Notes under the pieces: generated by a model
What the model was told of the DNA's origin: nothing
The model's input: only the letters and a program-made list of their open reading frames with translations
Database searches by the model: none
Origin: Cladobotryum mycophilum
Lineage: Eukaryota > Ascomycota > Sordariomycetes > Hypocreales > Hypocreaceae
Reading direction: 5' to 3'
Assembly (NCBI GenBank): GCA_036429605.1
Contig: JAVFKD010000013.1
Location: forward strand, 1-64,000
DNA length: 64,000 bases
Shown here: piece by piece, positions 22,482 to 36,900 of the stretch
Layout of the letters: the number at the start of each line of letters is the position of its first letter
Numbering within the stretch: the stretch's first letter is position 1
Program-made: the position numbers and the translations under genes

Positions 22482-22680
22482 CCAAATTCTATCATTTTGT
22501 ACTAAAAATAGCTACGGAAAGGATATATTCCGAGACATTCTACCTACCCTAAATTTGATAAATATATCAAATATTCAGCCTTGAACAATTACTTATTTGG
22601 GACTGTGAATAGCTTTAAATTATTTGTTTGTTTGGTTGTTTGTTTATTATGTTTGATCGGATTGCTTCACTGGTTGTAGG

Positions 22681-23416
22681 TTAGTATCTGCTTAGGTGCC
22701 CACGTTATCCACGCAATATGCGCCGATCCGAATTGGGGTGAGTTTAAAGAGAGGGTGGGCGGAGCAGTGTCCCATAGCTCGCCTTGTTTTGAGCCGCAAA
22801 ACTTAGCGAGGTGTAGCGATCTATTACTTTTTCTGTTTCTTTTTTTCGCTGTTATTACCCGTAGGTAACTTATCTAGGGACTAACTAAGGAGCTCGCCCC
22901 TGAGTTAGGCACAGAAAGCCAGGATAAAAATAAAAGTCCAGGATAAAGTCTTTAAAAAGTTATAAAATTAGTGTATTAAGCTTAATTAAGCTAGCTTTTT
23001 AGTAGAATTTAATAATTATAGGCTTAGAATTAATTTTAAAGCTTAAAGTTAAAGTAATATTTTAAAAATAAATAAGTTTATTCCCTCCCTTAGAGGACAG
23101 GTCTTTGTGACTCGTTTAATTATATTAGTTAATTATAATAAATAAGTTTAGCCTTATCTTATTAAGATCTAGATTTTATATATTCTAATAAAATACTTAT
23201 TATTTAATTATATAATTAAAGTATTAGCTAAGCGATTATATATATTATTACTTTTAACTATTTAAAAACTAATAACTTTTCTTTTTTAATCATTTGTTTA
23301 GCTTTTAATTTAACAATTGTAGAGCTTAAATTTGGATTCTTATTTTGAGCTATTTTATTATATATAGCTTTTTTAGGTTTAATTAGTAATTAGATTTAAG
23401 TTTAAATACTTGAGTT
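22681..23416. other. Transition into AT-rich block, no gene
   Basis: 22681-22930 has normal composition (landmark AGAGAGGGTGGGCGGAGCAG); from about 22930 the sequence becomes AT-rich. No coding signal, tRNA or delimited repeat is seen. Confidence 0.5.
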
Positions 23417-26400
23417 TGTTATAGGCTTAAGCAGTAACCTTGTGCCTGATTATATAACTAACGCAAGGGCGTTACCCTAGTAATCCTAGAGCAGGCATAC
23501 ACCGGGGATAAAATAAACCTAGTATAGATCCGTTTCTTTACTTTTTAATTCTTTTAATATAACTTTATAGTATTTAATTATAATTATTTTAAGGCTAGTC
23601 TATTATATTTAAAAGAGTTTTTTAATTAAAGGTTAAATATTTTTTAAAAATAGTATTATTATTAAATATTCTTTTATATAATTATTAAATAATATAATAA
23701 AAGGAAATAGCTTTTTACTTTTAAGATTAGCGGATCTTTTAGTAAAAGTTATAAATCTATAAATAATAATAGTAAAAGAATTGTTTTAGGATTAAGAGAT
23801 AAAACTAGTTAAACTTTAATAGGTTTTTAAAAAAATATTTTAAGTAAAATAAAATAAGAATATTTATTTATATTATAAGTTTAAAAGATATTATATAAAA
23901 GATTATTAATTAGTATTAATAAAGCTATTTTTAAATATTAAAGCTATAGAGATAAAAAGAATAAAAAAAAAAGTAAATAAGAATAGAATTTTATTATACC
24001 CTTAAGCTAAATCTTATATAAAGATATAAAGAATTTAATTAAAAGAAAAGAACTATAAATATTAGATTAATAAAGGAATTTAAAAAGATAGAATTAAATA
24101 TAAATAGACTATTATTCTAAGTATTTTTCTTTTAATTTAATTTAATTTCTAAACATTTAAATAAATAATAAATATAATTATTTTAAAGTAATTAGCTTTT
24201 AAGTAATAAAATAACTAAGTCTAAAATGAATAAAAAAGTTAAATCTAAACCCTAAAGATAAAAGTAATAATAATAATAGTATAGGTTATCTTAGACCTAG
24301 GCGAATAGAACTATTTAATAGTTTTATATATTATTTTAGGTTGTTAATAAAATATAATCTTAGGAATATCTTAGATAGAAAGAAATAGAATATTAATAAA
24401 TATAAAGTAAAGAGAATTAATTATTAGAATAATAAAAGATATAATAATTAAAAAGATTATATAAAGACTTTAAATATTAGTAATTGTAGATATAATAAGT
24501 ATAACTTTTAAAGATTAAATAAAAAGAAATAGATAATAAAAAAACATAGACTAATAATGTATAATAATAAGCCTATATAAGATATTTATAATCCTAGCTA
24601 TAATAGCTCTAAAATAAAAAATAAAAAATAATCTTATAAATAATCTATTAATAAAACTCTTATATTAGTTATAAGATTTAATAAACTTATTTAATACGAA
24701 AAAAGTATCTAGTTTATTTTTATATAAGAATATCTTAGATTGTTATATTAAACTTAAAAGCAATTAAAATAAATAAAGATTAAAGCTTTTATAAAGCGTA
24801 TTATATAATATATTAAAAACTAATGATTAAAAATAAAAGGTGAATATAATTAAGTTTATTTTTAATTATAGTATTAGTTTTACTTATAAAAAAATTAAAA
24901 AAAGAATAATAGTTTAATATAAATTATTAAATGTTTAATAAGATTATAAAATAAAATTATTATTTATTATTTTTAATTAAAAAGACATTATATTTTTTAT
25001 TTAAGGTAAAATAATTTACTAAACTAAATATATATATAGTCTTTTATTAAATATAAATTATTAAAAAAAGATTTAATAATATTTTAAATAAGATTTAACT
25101 TACTTAAATAATTAATATATTTGTTTAAGCTAATAGATACTCTAATAACCTTTTAATAATATAGTAATAAAATATTAAATAAAGTTCTAGGAGATTTTAT
25201 TATAATATACTTAAATAATATTTTAATTTATATAAATAATAATAAAATAAATTTTATATAAAAAGATATATAAGATATTATTATATTTTAAAGAAATAAG
25301 CTTAAACTTGAATATTAATAAATATACTTTTATAATACAAAGAATTGAATATTTAAAATATATTATGTATCTTAATAAAAAATATATTTAGATTTAGAAG
25401 GAATTTAAATAATATTGTATTTATTAAAATAAATAAAAGAAATAAAAATAGTTAAAGGTATAAAGGTTTTTTAAAAAAACTAAAATATTAAAAAAAAGGT
25501 TTTTTATAAATTAATATTTTTAAATATTTGAAAATAGAATAATAAAAGAAATAAGATTTACTAAATATATTTAAAGATTATAATAAATAATAAAAAGTGT
25601 TTAGTATTTTTATAAATAATTATTGATATAAAATTAAATTTATATTAACTATTAAAAAAGGAAATTTATTTATTAAAGAAAATATATTAAAATAAAACTA
25701 ATATATATAAATTAAATAAAAATAAAAATAAAGTATATAACATTTAAAAAATAGTTTTAAATCTTATTTATATAATTAGATTTATAGTTAGATTTAATTA
25801 AATAATTTAAAATACTTTTTTATAAATAAGAATAATAATATAAATATTTTATTTCATATTAATATAAAGTTTATATAAAATATAAATAATATATAAAGTT
25901 TTTAATAAAATGTCTTTTTTAAATATAATTATTATAATTTTTAAAATATATTAACTAAAAGTTCTTATAATTTAAAATATATTTAATAAGATTATTTTAA
26001 AACAAATAATTCATATATAATATATAAAAAATAAAAGGTTTATTTTAATAAAAACCTTTTAATTTATATAATAGTCTTTTCCTAAATTATAAAGAAATTA
26101 ATATAAATAATAAAAATAAAAGAATATAAAATAAATGTAAAATATAATAAAATATTATTATTAAAAAAAATAAAAGTTTATAAAAATAAATATAATATAA
26201 CTAAAATATAAAAATATAAAAAGAAAATTAATATTAATAAAGAATATAAAGAATATATATATTATTAAAAAATAAAAGAAAATACAAATCTTTTTTTAAA
26301 ATAAAAATAAAATATATTATAAACTTAAACTATAAACTTATATTTAATTATATTATTAATATAAAAATATTATTTTAGTAATCCTAAAGTAAGTATACTT

Positions 26401-26508
26401 TGGGAATAAAATAAACCTAGTATAGATTTATTCTTTTATTTTTTAATTCTTTTAATATAAATTTATAACGCCTAACTATAGTTGCCTTAGGGCCAGCCTA
26501 TTATATAG
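23417..26508 (+). mobile_element. RIP-mutated LTR retrotransposon, family B
   Basis: Direct LTRs of about 194 bp lie at 23417-23610 and 26316-26508. They share AGTAATCCTA, AATAAAATAAACCTAGTATA and GCC(T/A)ATTATAT-type blocks; the 3' copy has lost nearly all C and G at matching sites. At 25196-25231 the plus strand reads YLNNILIY, which fits the catalytic YLDDILIY of a Gypsy-type reverse transcriptase with both GAT codons changed to AAT. Stops are dense in all frames. The internal region is only 2.7 kb, so the copy is also deleted. Confidence 0.75.
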
Positions 26509-26849
26509 TTATTTATTTAATATAATAATTTACTATTATAGGTAATTATAATATTAAATATAAGTAATAAAAAGGAATTAATTTATTTATAACATATAAG
26601 TAATTTTAAGGCTTTTAAGTATTTATAAAAAATATAGTTTTTTAAAAACCTTTATTTTTTAGCTTATTTATTATTATAATAAATATATTATATAAAAACT
26701 ATAAATAACTTATGGTTTAATTAAATTAATTAATTAAATTTAAATTTTAAGAATATAATTAAAGCTTCTAGTATAATAGTTTAAAAGGTATATTAAGGTC
26801 TAGAGTTAGCTAGTAGTTTATAGTATTAATCTTATTTTATGACTTGTAT
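26509..26849. other. AT-rich RIP-like sequence, no gene
   Basis: Dense stops in all frames and almost no CpG. No element could be delimited. Confidence 0.5.
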
Positions 26850-27327
26850 TATAACGTTGCAAGCGTTTCTTAATAAGAATAACCTAGATTATAGTTAATA
26901 TTAATAATTAATTAAAATAAGATTAAATAATAGATTTAAAGTATTATAGCTTAAGTATTACATTATTAATAATAAATAATTATAAATTAATAATTAATTA
27001 AATATATAAAAAGAATATAAATTATTATATATAATGATTAAATTTATTATAATTTAAATAAATATAATATTTTATTTTAATTAAAATAATTTAATAATTT
27101 AATAATTATATTAAATTATATAAATCTTATTTAAATTATTATATATATATAAATTAATTGTATTTAAGTTATTAAATATACTTAAACTAATCCTATTTAA
27201 GTTAATTATAATGAATTGTATTATCTGGAGTTTATTATAATTATATTCTAATTAATAGCTTATATAAGTGTTATTAAAGGTAGGTCTAGGTCTATGAATA
27301 ATACAAGTGTAAGGTCGAGTTGTTATA
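26850..27327 (+). repeat. Solo LTR, family A
   Basis: 478 bp with inverted ends TATAAC/GTTATA, aligning end to end with the LTR at 45355-45831. It is flanked by TGTAT on the left and AGTAT on the right, a probable 5-bp target duplication with one change. No internal region adjoins it, as expected after LTR-LTR recombination. It is heavily AT-shifted, though TAACGTTGCAAGCGTTTC at its start is preserved. Confidence 0.75.
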
Positions 27328-29560
27328 AGTATACTCTTAAAGCAGGATTGTATTTATTATTGTTATTATATTTTATTAAATAATCTAATAATAAATGTAT
27401 TAAAAACACAGGCTTTAAATGCTATGTTTACTGTTTAATTGTAAAATTAAAAACTATTAATATGTTTATTATTTAGGATAGAGTAAAATAATAGTTTCTT
27501 TATTTTTTTATTAAGCATCAATTAAATGTTTATCAATATTAAACTTACAAATATAATTATTAAAAGTGTAAATATAAAAATCTAGAGTTTAGTAATAATA
27601 AGTTTATATATATATAATGTATAATAATTAAATATAAAATAAAAGCTTTTATAACTTTAATAAAGTTAAGTTTATAATAAATATTTTTAAATAATATAAT
27701 TATAACTTAAAAAGATTTTATAATAATTAAATTATTTTAGTTAATAACTAAGCGTAAGTAATTATAGTTTAAAATATTAATATAATAGAACAAATAATAT
27801 TATTATTTATTATTCTTATTACATAAGATTATTTTAAAAATTATTACTAAGAATATAATCTATTTATAAATTAATATATTATAATAATAAAAATAATTAA
27901 ACTTTTAATAAAATTAACTTAAATTAAATTAACTATTTTAATTATTATATAGTGTTTTTTATATAAAAGGGATTTATTAAATACTTATTCTTATTATAGG
28001 CTTAGGCTATAAGCTTATATCTAATTATATAATAGTATTAATGTATTAAAACATAGCCATTAGATGCTATGTTTAATGTTCAAATATAAAATTAAAAACT
28101 ATATATAAGAGTAGTAAAGCATTACCTAGGGTATGCTTATAATAGGAGCATTACGGGTATATAATAGATAATACTTAAATATATAATAGGGATATAATAG
28201 ATCTATAATAGACTTGTAGAATATAAGTTTTTTTTTATTTTTTTTAATTAATTATTTAAAGTATTTAATTGTAGTTATTATAAGGTTAGCTTATTAAAAT
28301 TCTTAATAGTTATAAATATTATTATTGAATAGTATTTAAGTTTTATTATAAAATGTATAAGATTATTATATTTTATATACTTTTTTATTTTTGAAATCTT
28401 TTAATAATTAAATATTAATTAAGTTAAGTTACTAAAATAAAAATATAGTTAATATATTTAAAAAATATTAATATATATTAGGAAGCTAAATCTTATGCTA
28501 ATTATATAAGATTTTTTACTATAATTAATAAAAAGAATATTAAATAAAACTTTAATAATTTTAGGTTTTAAAAATATTAAAAAACAAATATAAAGTTAAT
28601 TTATAATTAAAGTATATAAAAGATTCTATTATTATTTACTAAATTAATTTTTTAATTATAATATTAAATATAATAAACTATTTTATAAAAAGAATAATAA
28701 TTATAATATATTAAATAATACTTTTATTTATAAAAGTCTAAGAATTTTATATAATAAATAAATTTATTAGTAAATATTATAAAATAAAGTAAATATATAT
28801 ATAATTTAAAAATGCTTTTATTATTAGAAAAGAAATATATTAAATAAATTAAATGGATATAAATATATAGATAAAATAAGAATAGTAATAAGAATAGTCT
28901 TATATAGAGGCTACGTCTAATAGAAAACGTAATAAAACAGGCTTTAATATATAAGTATATAAAGAAGTAAAGTAAACAAATTATTTTATATGCCTTTAGT
29001 ATTATAATAGTTATTTAGTATATTTTATAATATAGGTATAAAAGAAAGGGCTATAAGAAGGTGGCTTTATTTTTGTTTACATAAATAGTCCGCTTGCTTA
29101 TAGATTATATTATAATTCCTAAATAAAACATTATAAATATATAAACAATTTAAAATTATTTTAATTATTACAATTTAAGTAATTTATATACTTATTATTA
29201 AAACTTTATTTATATATAAACTATATAATAATTATGATTTAAATAGTTTAATTAACTAATTATTAATATACTTATATATATTAATACAATTATTAGTTAT
29301 TTAATATTTAAACTATAATACTTTTATTCTATTACTTAGCTTTCCTTTACTCCTTTATTAATATAAACTAACTTACCTTATAATTCTTATAAAAAACACT
29401 TAAACTAATATATTATTACTAACTAGCTTAGTAATTGCCTTAAAAAGACAGATTATATATACAATACTTATTACTAGTAAATAAAACAAATAGCCAGTTA
29501 TTAACAAATATTATTTACTAGAACCACCTGTTCTATAGAATTATAATAACATTACTTAAT
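27328..29560. repeat. AT-rich RIP block with degraded repeats
   Basis: No gene. A direct repeat pair lies at 27399-27457 and 28044-28101 (both with ATGCTATGTTTA and AAAATTAAAAACTAT). Sequence near 27985-28020 resembles the start of the family-B LTR (TTATAGGCTTAGGC). The rest is too mutated to classify. Confidence 0.55.
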
Positions 29561-30937
29561 ACTGTATGCACCCTGCCCTTTCTGCTAGCACAAACCTAAG
29601 AACCCTAACCCTATAGTGCCTGTAGGATCTTGGTTTGTTATATAAGGCTACAAGTAGCTAACTTTCTCTCGTGGATCTGGCCCATAATCAGTGGGGCAGC
29701 TTTATTCAATTATAGCTTGTTTGTTAGGCTGTCACAGCTTGCGATTTTAAGGATTGCATTGCAATAACTAAGCGACTACTCGTTACAATCAGGTGCAGTA
29801 GCGTTACGATTCCTCTTTACTATATAGCCATTAGTTATCTACCCCGAAGTTACTCCGTTAGAGGCCTGCTATATAACCCTTGTCAGGTCAGGTCGTGACA
29901 AGATAGCTCTAAGGCTACAAGCAGTTACAGTAAATTGACCTTTTTCAGTCAGGCTATTATGTTCGCTTGCCCCTGGCTAATAGAACGTGTTTAAAAGATA
30001 AATATGACAATCCGTTATACCGTCAAGCCAAAGGCAAAAGATTAGGCAATAATCGCATTTCTAGCGACTATTCGGACGGAACCAACTGTCCATAAGGTTA
30101 CAACGGTCTAAGCCGTAACAATACGTCCACCTGGCCAGGGTCAAGATACTGAAGATATATCGTGGAGAATGCAATATTACCAACCTTGCCAATATAAGCC
30201 ACCGTGGTGTGTTAAGTGTCTGCCTAAGCCGAGTTAATGTCCAACCTCAGAATTAGCTGCCTCAGCACGTTGCCTTAGGGCGAGCCAATCCTCCGCTCAC
30301 TGCAAGGCAAGATGTACAGCCAATGGTCAATGATGTTCGGTAACATATACATAGCTGTTAGCCCCATCCTGATTTAAAATCTGGAGACTGCGGCAGTGAT
30401 GTGGAGTGGATGGCAACATTGCGACCGTAGCACACACCACTTCCGGGGGAAGGCTTCTGGTTCTCGACTCGCTCATCGGATATCATTACTTGATTGAGAA
30501 GAAGGCAACAAATTGCCATCCATATTGACTTGGGCGTTCGGTGAGCTGTTGGCCCAGCTCATGGCCCATATGCTGGTCTGGATGCTTGGGCTTTATGCAG
30601 AACGTCGTGGCATCGGAATCCTACATCATTCCAGTATCCACAAATATCAATATACTCCGAAATGCTTGGTTGTTGTTATAGTTGATGTTTATTGATACCG
30701 CCAATGGCAGCTGCAGTTGTGATGTCTGACGTGTCCTTTCGGTGTTGACGGTGCAGCGGCACGTACATTGACCCACCTGGCTCTGAGCCGCTTGATTTCT
30801 CCCTTTGGAAGATAACCCATAAGGCTGCAAAATCACGGGACACCCCTGTTTTTCATTCATTCCAATTTCAGTACTTAAAGAAGCTAGTCAGCCTTCCACT
30901 TCAGTCATTAATCGCTATTTGTGTCCATTCCTTGAGT
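29561..30937. other. Unmutated upstream region of the NTPase gene
   Basis: The RIP signature ends sharply at about 29560. No gene is recognised. AAGGCTACAAG(T/C)AG recurs at about 29644 and 29911 and a related AAGGTTACAACGG at 30095, so part of this stretch may be an unclassified repeat. The last few hundred bases probably hold the promoter of the gene at 30938, but I see no specific site. Confidence 0.45.
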
Positions 30938-33900
30938 ATGCCGTTTCCTTTTAAGGGCTTCACTAGTTCTAGTACGCTCATTCCTCCGCAACAGTTCCTA
31001 TCAGATCACTAATCTTTCATCAGGAAAAAGAAAAAGCAAAGGCTCGCCATACTCCTCCGTCGTCTCCGAGGGCATCGAAAGTCTGAACGACTTACGCACC
31101 ATCGGCGCCGCCGAGGCTTTTCCAACGCAATCCAGCATGAGCGGCGACACTACATCGAGAGTGATCAATGTCACCAGAGATGTCACCAAAGATGTGGAGC
31201 GCATGGAGACTATAGTGATAGCTAATGGCAACGACAGGGTCACAGACAGAAAGGTCTACTCCAATGGTCACCTTGTGAGCGCAGAGACGGATCGTGCAAG
31301 CATACAGAGCGAGGGGACCACTATTGGGTCGTCTGCCTCCTCAGGACAGCCCAATAGGGGGAATTTAGTGATGACGAGTATCTCAAACCTCTTCAAAAGA
31401 GTGAGAGGGGTGGGGGATAAAGTATTGGGGGACTATCAAGAATCTGCTGCCGTCACTGATGATACCATTGAAGAAAAAATGAACCTTGATCTCTATCTAA
31501 GCTTCATTGCAAAGAAGCGACTCATCTCTCAGCCATGCCAAGGAAGCGACTGGGATCGCGTTCTTTTCTCTGCGCAATCCTTTGGCTTACAGATCTGTTC
31601 TTTTGGGGACAAGATTGATACCTTTGCTGACGGCGGGAAAACGTCCTCAGCGGCGGCCCTGCTCCTTTGCAAGGCTCTGCTTCAGGTATGACAACATTGG
31701 TCCTTGATTGTCGTGGCATGACTTGATTGCTAATTTGTCTACTTAGGTCGGCCGCCAACAAGCGAAAGCCCTGCTACCGACTTTCACTGCGCTTTACGAG
31801 TTTTCCATCCTCCTTTCCAACGTCAGTCAGGTCCAAGACTTGAACACACTTCCACCGGGGCTTCAAGAAGCTGTCACTGACATCTTTTGCGATTTAATCG
31901 AGCTTATAAGAAAGATCGTCACTCGATACCAGCAGAAGATTAGCGACTTGAAGACTGGTGTGACTGCTCGAATAAGTTTTGACGAGTGGTTTGGAAAGGA
32001 TATTCGTACAGTATGGGAGTCAAAAAAGAAGCTATTCAATCTCATATGGGAGCACAACCTCGCGGGGAGGGAGAAAGAGTTTTCCATGAGTCTTCAGAAA
32101 GTCATGACACAGCTTGGGTCCCCGTTCAGCCAAAACATCAATCACAAAATTTACGATGAAGTGGACGAGCATCTTGATCGGGCTGAGGATACCTGCGATT
32201 GGTTCAAAGACCATCTTTCGCAACTCTTCAATAGTAGCGAGAAGACTCTTTGCGTAACTGGTGCTGCATCAAGCGGAAAGACCATCCTGGCTGAGTACGC
32301 TGAGGAAAGACTTGCTCGAACCTTTGATCAAAGAGCCTACTCTGTTCTTCGATGCGACTTTGGTAGGTCAATCTCGTCGCCATTCTCTTTGACTGTTACT
32401 GATGTACTACATAGCGTACGACGACCCCGAGGCGACGTCAGTGGCATTCCTAAAAAACATTCTCTCTCAGCTTCTGGAGCAGAACGTTGGAAATCTTGAG
32501 TTATTCCGACATATTGTGGATGCCCTATGGCGCAATACAAATCACGCACCTCTCGAGGAGATTGAACAATCCCTCTGGACTGCTCTTCATCTCTGCCTCA
32601 AGGATGCTGATCACCGCAATACTACCTTTGTCATTATAGCCGATGGCTGCGATAACATTGTTGGAGGATTGCGTGGAAATACGAAATTCCATGAAGATCT
32701 TCAAAATTGCGTCGCTCCGCTTTCTCGGGCCCGTGTCATTACTTTTGGCCGACAAGTTCCGCAACTTACTAAGGACTTCAAACACCTCGAGATCACTGTC
32801 GACACAATCGAGCGGGATATCGATTGCTACTTTGAAGAAATATTCTCTCAATTGTCCCAACGTTTTGATATCGATGTTGATGGCGACGAAATGATCGACA
32901 GTTTGGTCCGCAAGGCTAACGGTGACTGGCTTTGGGCCTTTTATGCTGGCCGCTTGTTGGCGAGAGAAGAATCGGCAGATTCGATCCTTCGGGTCAGCGA
33001 AAATCTGAAGCAAAGCATTTCGGATGTGCTGTATAAATTCGTTGGTGCTCTTGACCTTGAGAAGATGAAGATGTTAAAGACACTCTTGTCTGTTATGCTC
33101 GTTACCACACGGCCACTATCCATAGTGGAGCTGTCTGTCTTATTGTCTCTCGATCTCAAGAAAGGCAATTTGCCAAAGATCCTCTACAATGTCGCCGGTC
33201 TCATCTCGGAGACATGCAAGGACATTATCATGATGCGAAACGGCTATCTTCATTTCCGCACCGAAGTCGTTCGCTTACACTTGCGAACAGAGCTTGGCGT
33301 ATCATTCTTATCTAAGCGAGAGGCTAACCGCCAGTTAACACTTATGATACTCTTGTATGCCAAGCTCAATCTCCCAGACGCCGAGCCTACCGTTCACGTG
33401 TTTAGCGGCGAGGAAGTACGTGGTCTGCTCAAGGATTCTCTGCTGAGATATGCCGTGGAGAACTGGGTTGTGCATTTCCAAGCATCAGCATTTGTTAGCG
33501 TAAAGAACAAGATCACTCTCGACCAGGAGTTCTGCGACGCCTTTCCTGAATCGGTCATGTTCTCTTTGCTAGAAAGAGCTTGCTGGACTAATCTGTACAC
33601 AAGCCAAGACCTCGCGTCCTTTCATAAGCTCGCGCTAGAAGTTCGTATGACTTGCTTCGGAGATGAGCATTTCGTTGTATTCGACAGCTTTATTACTCTA
33701 GGCTATGTACATTATGAAGCTCTGCAATCCAAGTCCGACGGGGCAAGGTATTATTACTCTGCTATCCAGGCAGGACGGAAGCTTTTGTCAGAAAAGTCTA
33801 TTGTACTGGAACACTGCATCCGCAACTTTCTCCATTACACAAAGGATACGAAATTCACAGAGAGAAACGACCTCGTAGGACAACGTGAAGAGATACTACT

Positions 33901-36900
33901 TCTCATGATTGACATTTGCGAGAGGAAGAAAGGATTCTCTAATGCCGAGGTGATGACCTGGTACGACGAGCTCATCAGGCTATACAGGGATATTAGAGAA
34001 GAAGACAAGGTCGGTAGCATTTCGCTAAAACAGCGTGCGGCTGCCGGCATCAAGCATAATACAGTATTAAGGGAGCCCATAAACATTGGCAAGCAAGGCG
34101 AAAACCTCGACATCTGTCTAAATGGCGGCGACTTTACCAAGTTCAACGGGACCAGGGAGATTATGTTTGAAACCAGTGAAAGTGAAGAGACCCAACATAT
34201 CATAAGTATCCAGCTGGCACGATGGTATGCCGAGGAAAAGGAGTTGGTTCTTGCCGAGCGAATCTATGCCAGTCTTTGGCAGCAAGTTACCCTTGCCTGC
34301 CACGCAAACTCCCCAGCTGGAGCTCACATCGCAAAGATTAATATTGCTCTCGAATACATAAAATTCCTTCGCACACAAAAGCGTACCGAAGAAGCGACTA
34401 ACATCCTTATCTGCCTCTGGGCAGAATACGAATACCACACCTTGGATAACGAGTCACTCTTACTGTTGATCCGAGAGCTCGGAAAGGTGTGTCGCTCATT
34501 TGGACTGAATGACGTCGCCGTGAACATTCTATCCAAGGTCTGGAACTGGTTCAAAAGCATAGGCAAAGGCGATAATGAAGAGGCTCTGGAGACCACTCGC
34601 CTTATCACCGATGTTATCGACGAGATCACCACAAATACTATCAGGACAACCACCACAACCACAACTACAATAACCACGGTGAATGAGACGGATGTCGAAG
34701 AAATCTTTGAGTGTCACCTCAACCGATGTAGAGATACTAAGCCCGACGGGCCGTTCTTCTCGGCTTGTATGGCATTGGTCAATCTATATAGTAAGGAAGA
34801 GAACTGGCGCGAAGCCGAGGAAGTCATGAAGCGCGCTTTAGGAGTCACCTGGGGCGCAATTTTAGGTTCTGATATCAGGATCAAGTTGTGCCCACACTCA
34901 GTCAAGGAAAATCTGGTGATTGCTCGCCGATTAGCGGGATTATATGCCTGTCAATCATTCTTTAAGACGGCAGAGAAATTGCATCTGCAAATCTTCTATG
35001 CATGCCTCGATACTCTTGACATTGAGGATGCTTTTGTCTATGAGGCTACTAAGACCTTGATCGGTTTTTATGAGGAGCACCGTCGCCATAACGAAGTTAT
35101 TAATACCCTTGCTGTACTGGTGGAGAGATATCGAAACCGTTTTGGAGACAATCATCGACTTACCGTCAACATGCTGTACACTCTTGCCGCTCAGATTAAG
35201 GCTCTTGGACGTCAAGACGCCTACGAACGGTACCAGGAAATCTGCGATATCCTTAATAGAGGTCAGGACTATTGCCACCACGAGGCCTTTGAGGCTGGTA
35301 GGATTCTCTGCAGGCACTATCGTTCTCGTGGTATTTGGGATAAGCTCCAGCAAATCTGCGCATCTATGTGGGAGACCATTGCTCGTCATCGCGAAGATCT
35401 AGAGATTGATAAGGATACCATCAAGATGGTCTACGAGAGTTACAGACAAGCGCTAGAGTCTGATGACAAGGTTAGCTTCTCTCTCCTATACAAGTTAACT
35501 ACAGAGTACAAGCAAGTCATCAAGGCAGTCTGTGGAGCGGCATCTTTTGAGCTGCTGAATGCTCTGATCGCCCTAGGTGTATTATGCGAGAAGAATGAAG
35601 ACAACTATACGGAGTCAATCGATATCTATGAGGATGTGCTCAATAGGATAACCACCACTGATACGATAACGACGACTGACATAAAAAAGACTGTGGAAAA
35701 CGTTAAGTCAAGTCTGTCCAAGATATATATGAAGACGATCACGTCCGACAGAGGAGTTCCAGAAAACAGCAGGATTACAATCGAGCGTGCGATTGAGATC
35801 TACCTCGAGGCTTACGACATTCTCAAGTTTGAGTTTGGGTGGTGGCATCAAAAAACACTCACTCGTCTCGATGAGCTCGCTACTCTGTACCTGCAGCTAA
35901 ATACAACAGAATCACGCTCTAGTATCTTCCAGCTTCTGGATGCTTCCTTCAAGGGGATTATCGTTACGAAGATTGAGAACACTAAGCTCTTCGAAGCAGC
36001 CAAAGCTTTGGCAGCCATTTTTGTCAAGGTGAGCATGGTCGAGGAGGGCCAGCGTCTGCTCGACAATCTGCGTCATGTGATTGTCTTCCAAGGCAACTCC
36101 CTTCTGAAGGATCAATTTCCCCCTTTAGCAGCCTACATGACCAAGGATCTCTTTGTTTTCTTGATTGCGTTTGAGCATGGTCTCTCAAATGGCTCCACCG
36201 ATGTGTCATGCACTAAAATTATGGCCGAGACCGTTCTCGAAGCTTTGCTATTTGAACAGTATACGATTGCTCTTGAGACGCGGGGTTTGGGTATCATCTT
36301 GGAACGCGGTTCGAAACTCCGTAGCTTCTGGGAGACTCATCAGCGCTACGAGCTACTCAAAAGCCTTGACCAAAGACTCTTCGAGCTCTTTATGCAGACG
36401 TATGCGCACTGCTTCAGCGGGCTTCCCAATGACCAAGTACGCTTATTTTACGAGTGTGTGTTGACTGAGATCAGCAAGGGTCAATCTTCATCCCAGATCG
36501 ATCTTCAAGTACTGGCTTTGCGCGCTATTAACAAGGAGGTCAAGGCCCTGCTTGACGATAAGAAGCTCCATCAGGCGAACCAACTCAGTCGCTGCGTGCT
36601 GAGCTTCTCTACCCAACTGAGCCTGTACCATGATCGTGACTGCATCAATTATGGCTACAGACTTGCAGTGTATCTGGCTGACGCTGGCGAGTCCGACGCA
36701 ACTGATGATGACAGCGTAATCAAGACACAGCTGCTGGATGCTTCCAGAAATGTCACAGATGGTGTTATTGCTGCATTCAAGAGCATCCAGATGGAATTCA
36801 CGAATCTCGAATTCAAGGATCTTTCTGGCCTGATTCGTCTATTTGGAAAGCATCAAGCCTATGCTCAGCTTGAACACTTGTTGCTGCAACTTTGGGAAGC

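Larger units (their letters stand above)
19502..22672 (-). mobile_element. Complete hAT transposon with perfect TIRs and TSD
   Basis: Terminal inverted repeats are identical over 23 bp: 19502-19524 begins CAGTGAAGCAATCCG and 22650-22672 is its exact reverse complement. The flanking 8-bp duplication GTTGTAGG lies at 19494-19501 and 22673-22680. Eight-base duplications and CAGTG-type ends are hallmarks of hAT elements. The 3,171-bp element carries one transposase gene on the minus strand. Subterminal TTTGTTTG-type repeats lie inside both ends. Perfect ends and duplication, and no RIP-like changes, indicate a recent insertion. Confidence 0.95.

Noticed and set aside
31137..31691. ATG at 31137 as the start of the NTPase gene
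   Set aside because: The frame is open upstream, reads coding-like residues, and an acceptor with a branch motif at 31023 fits a short first exon in phase.
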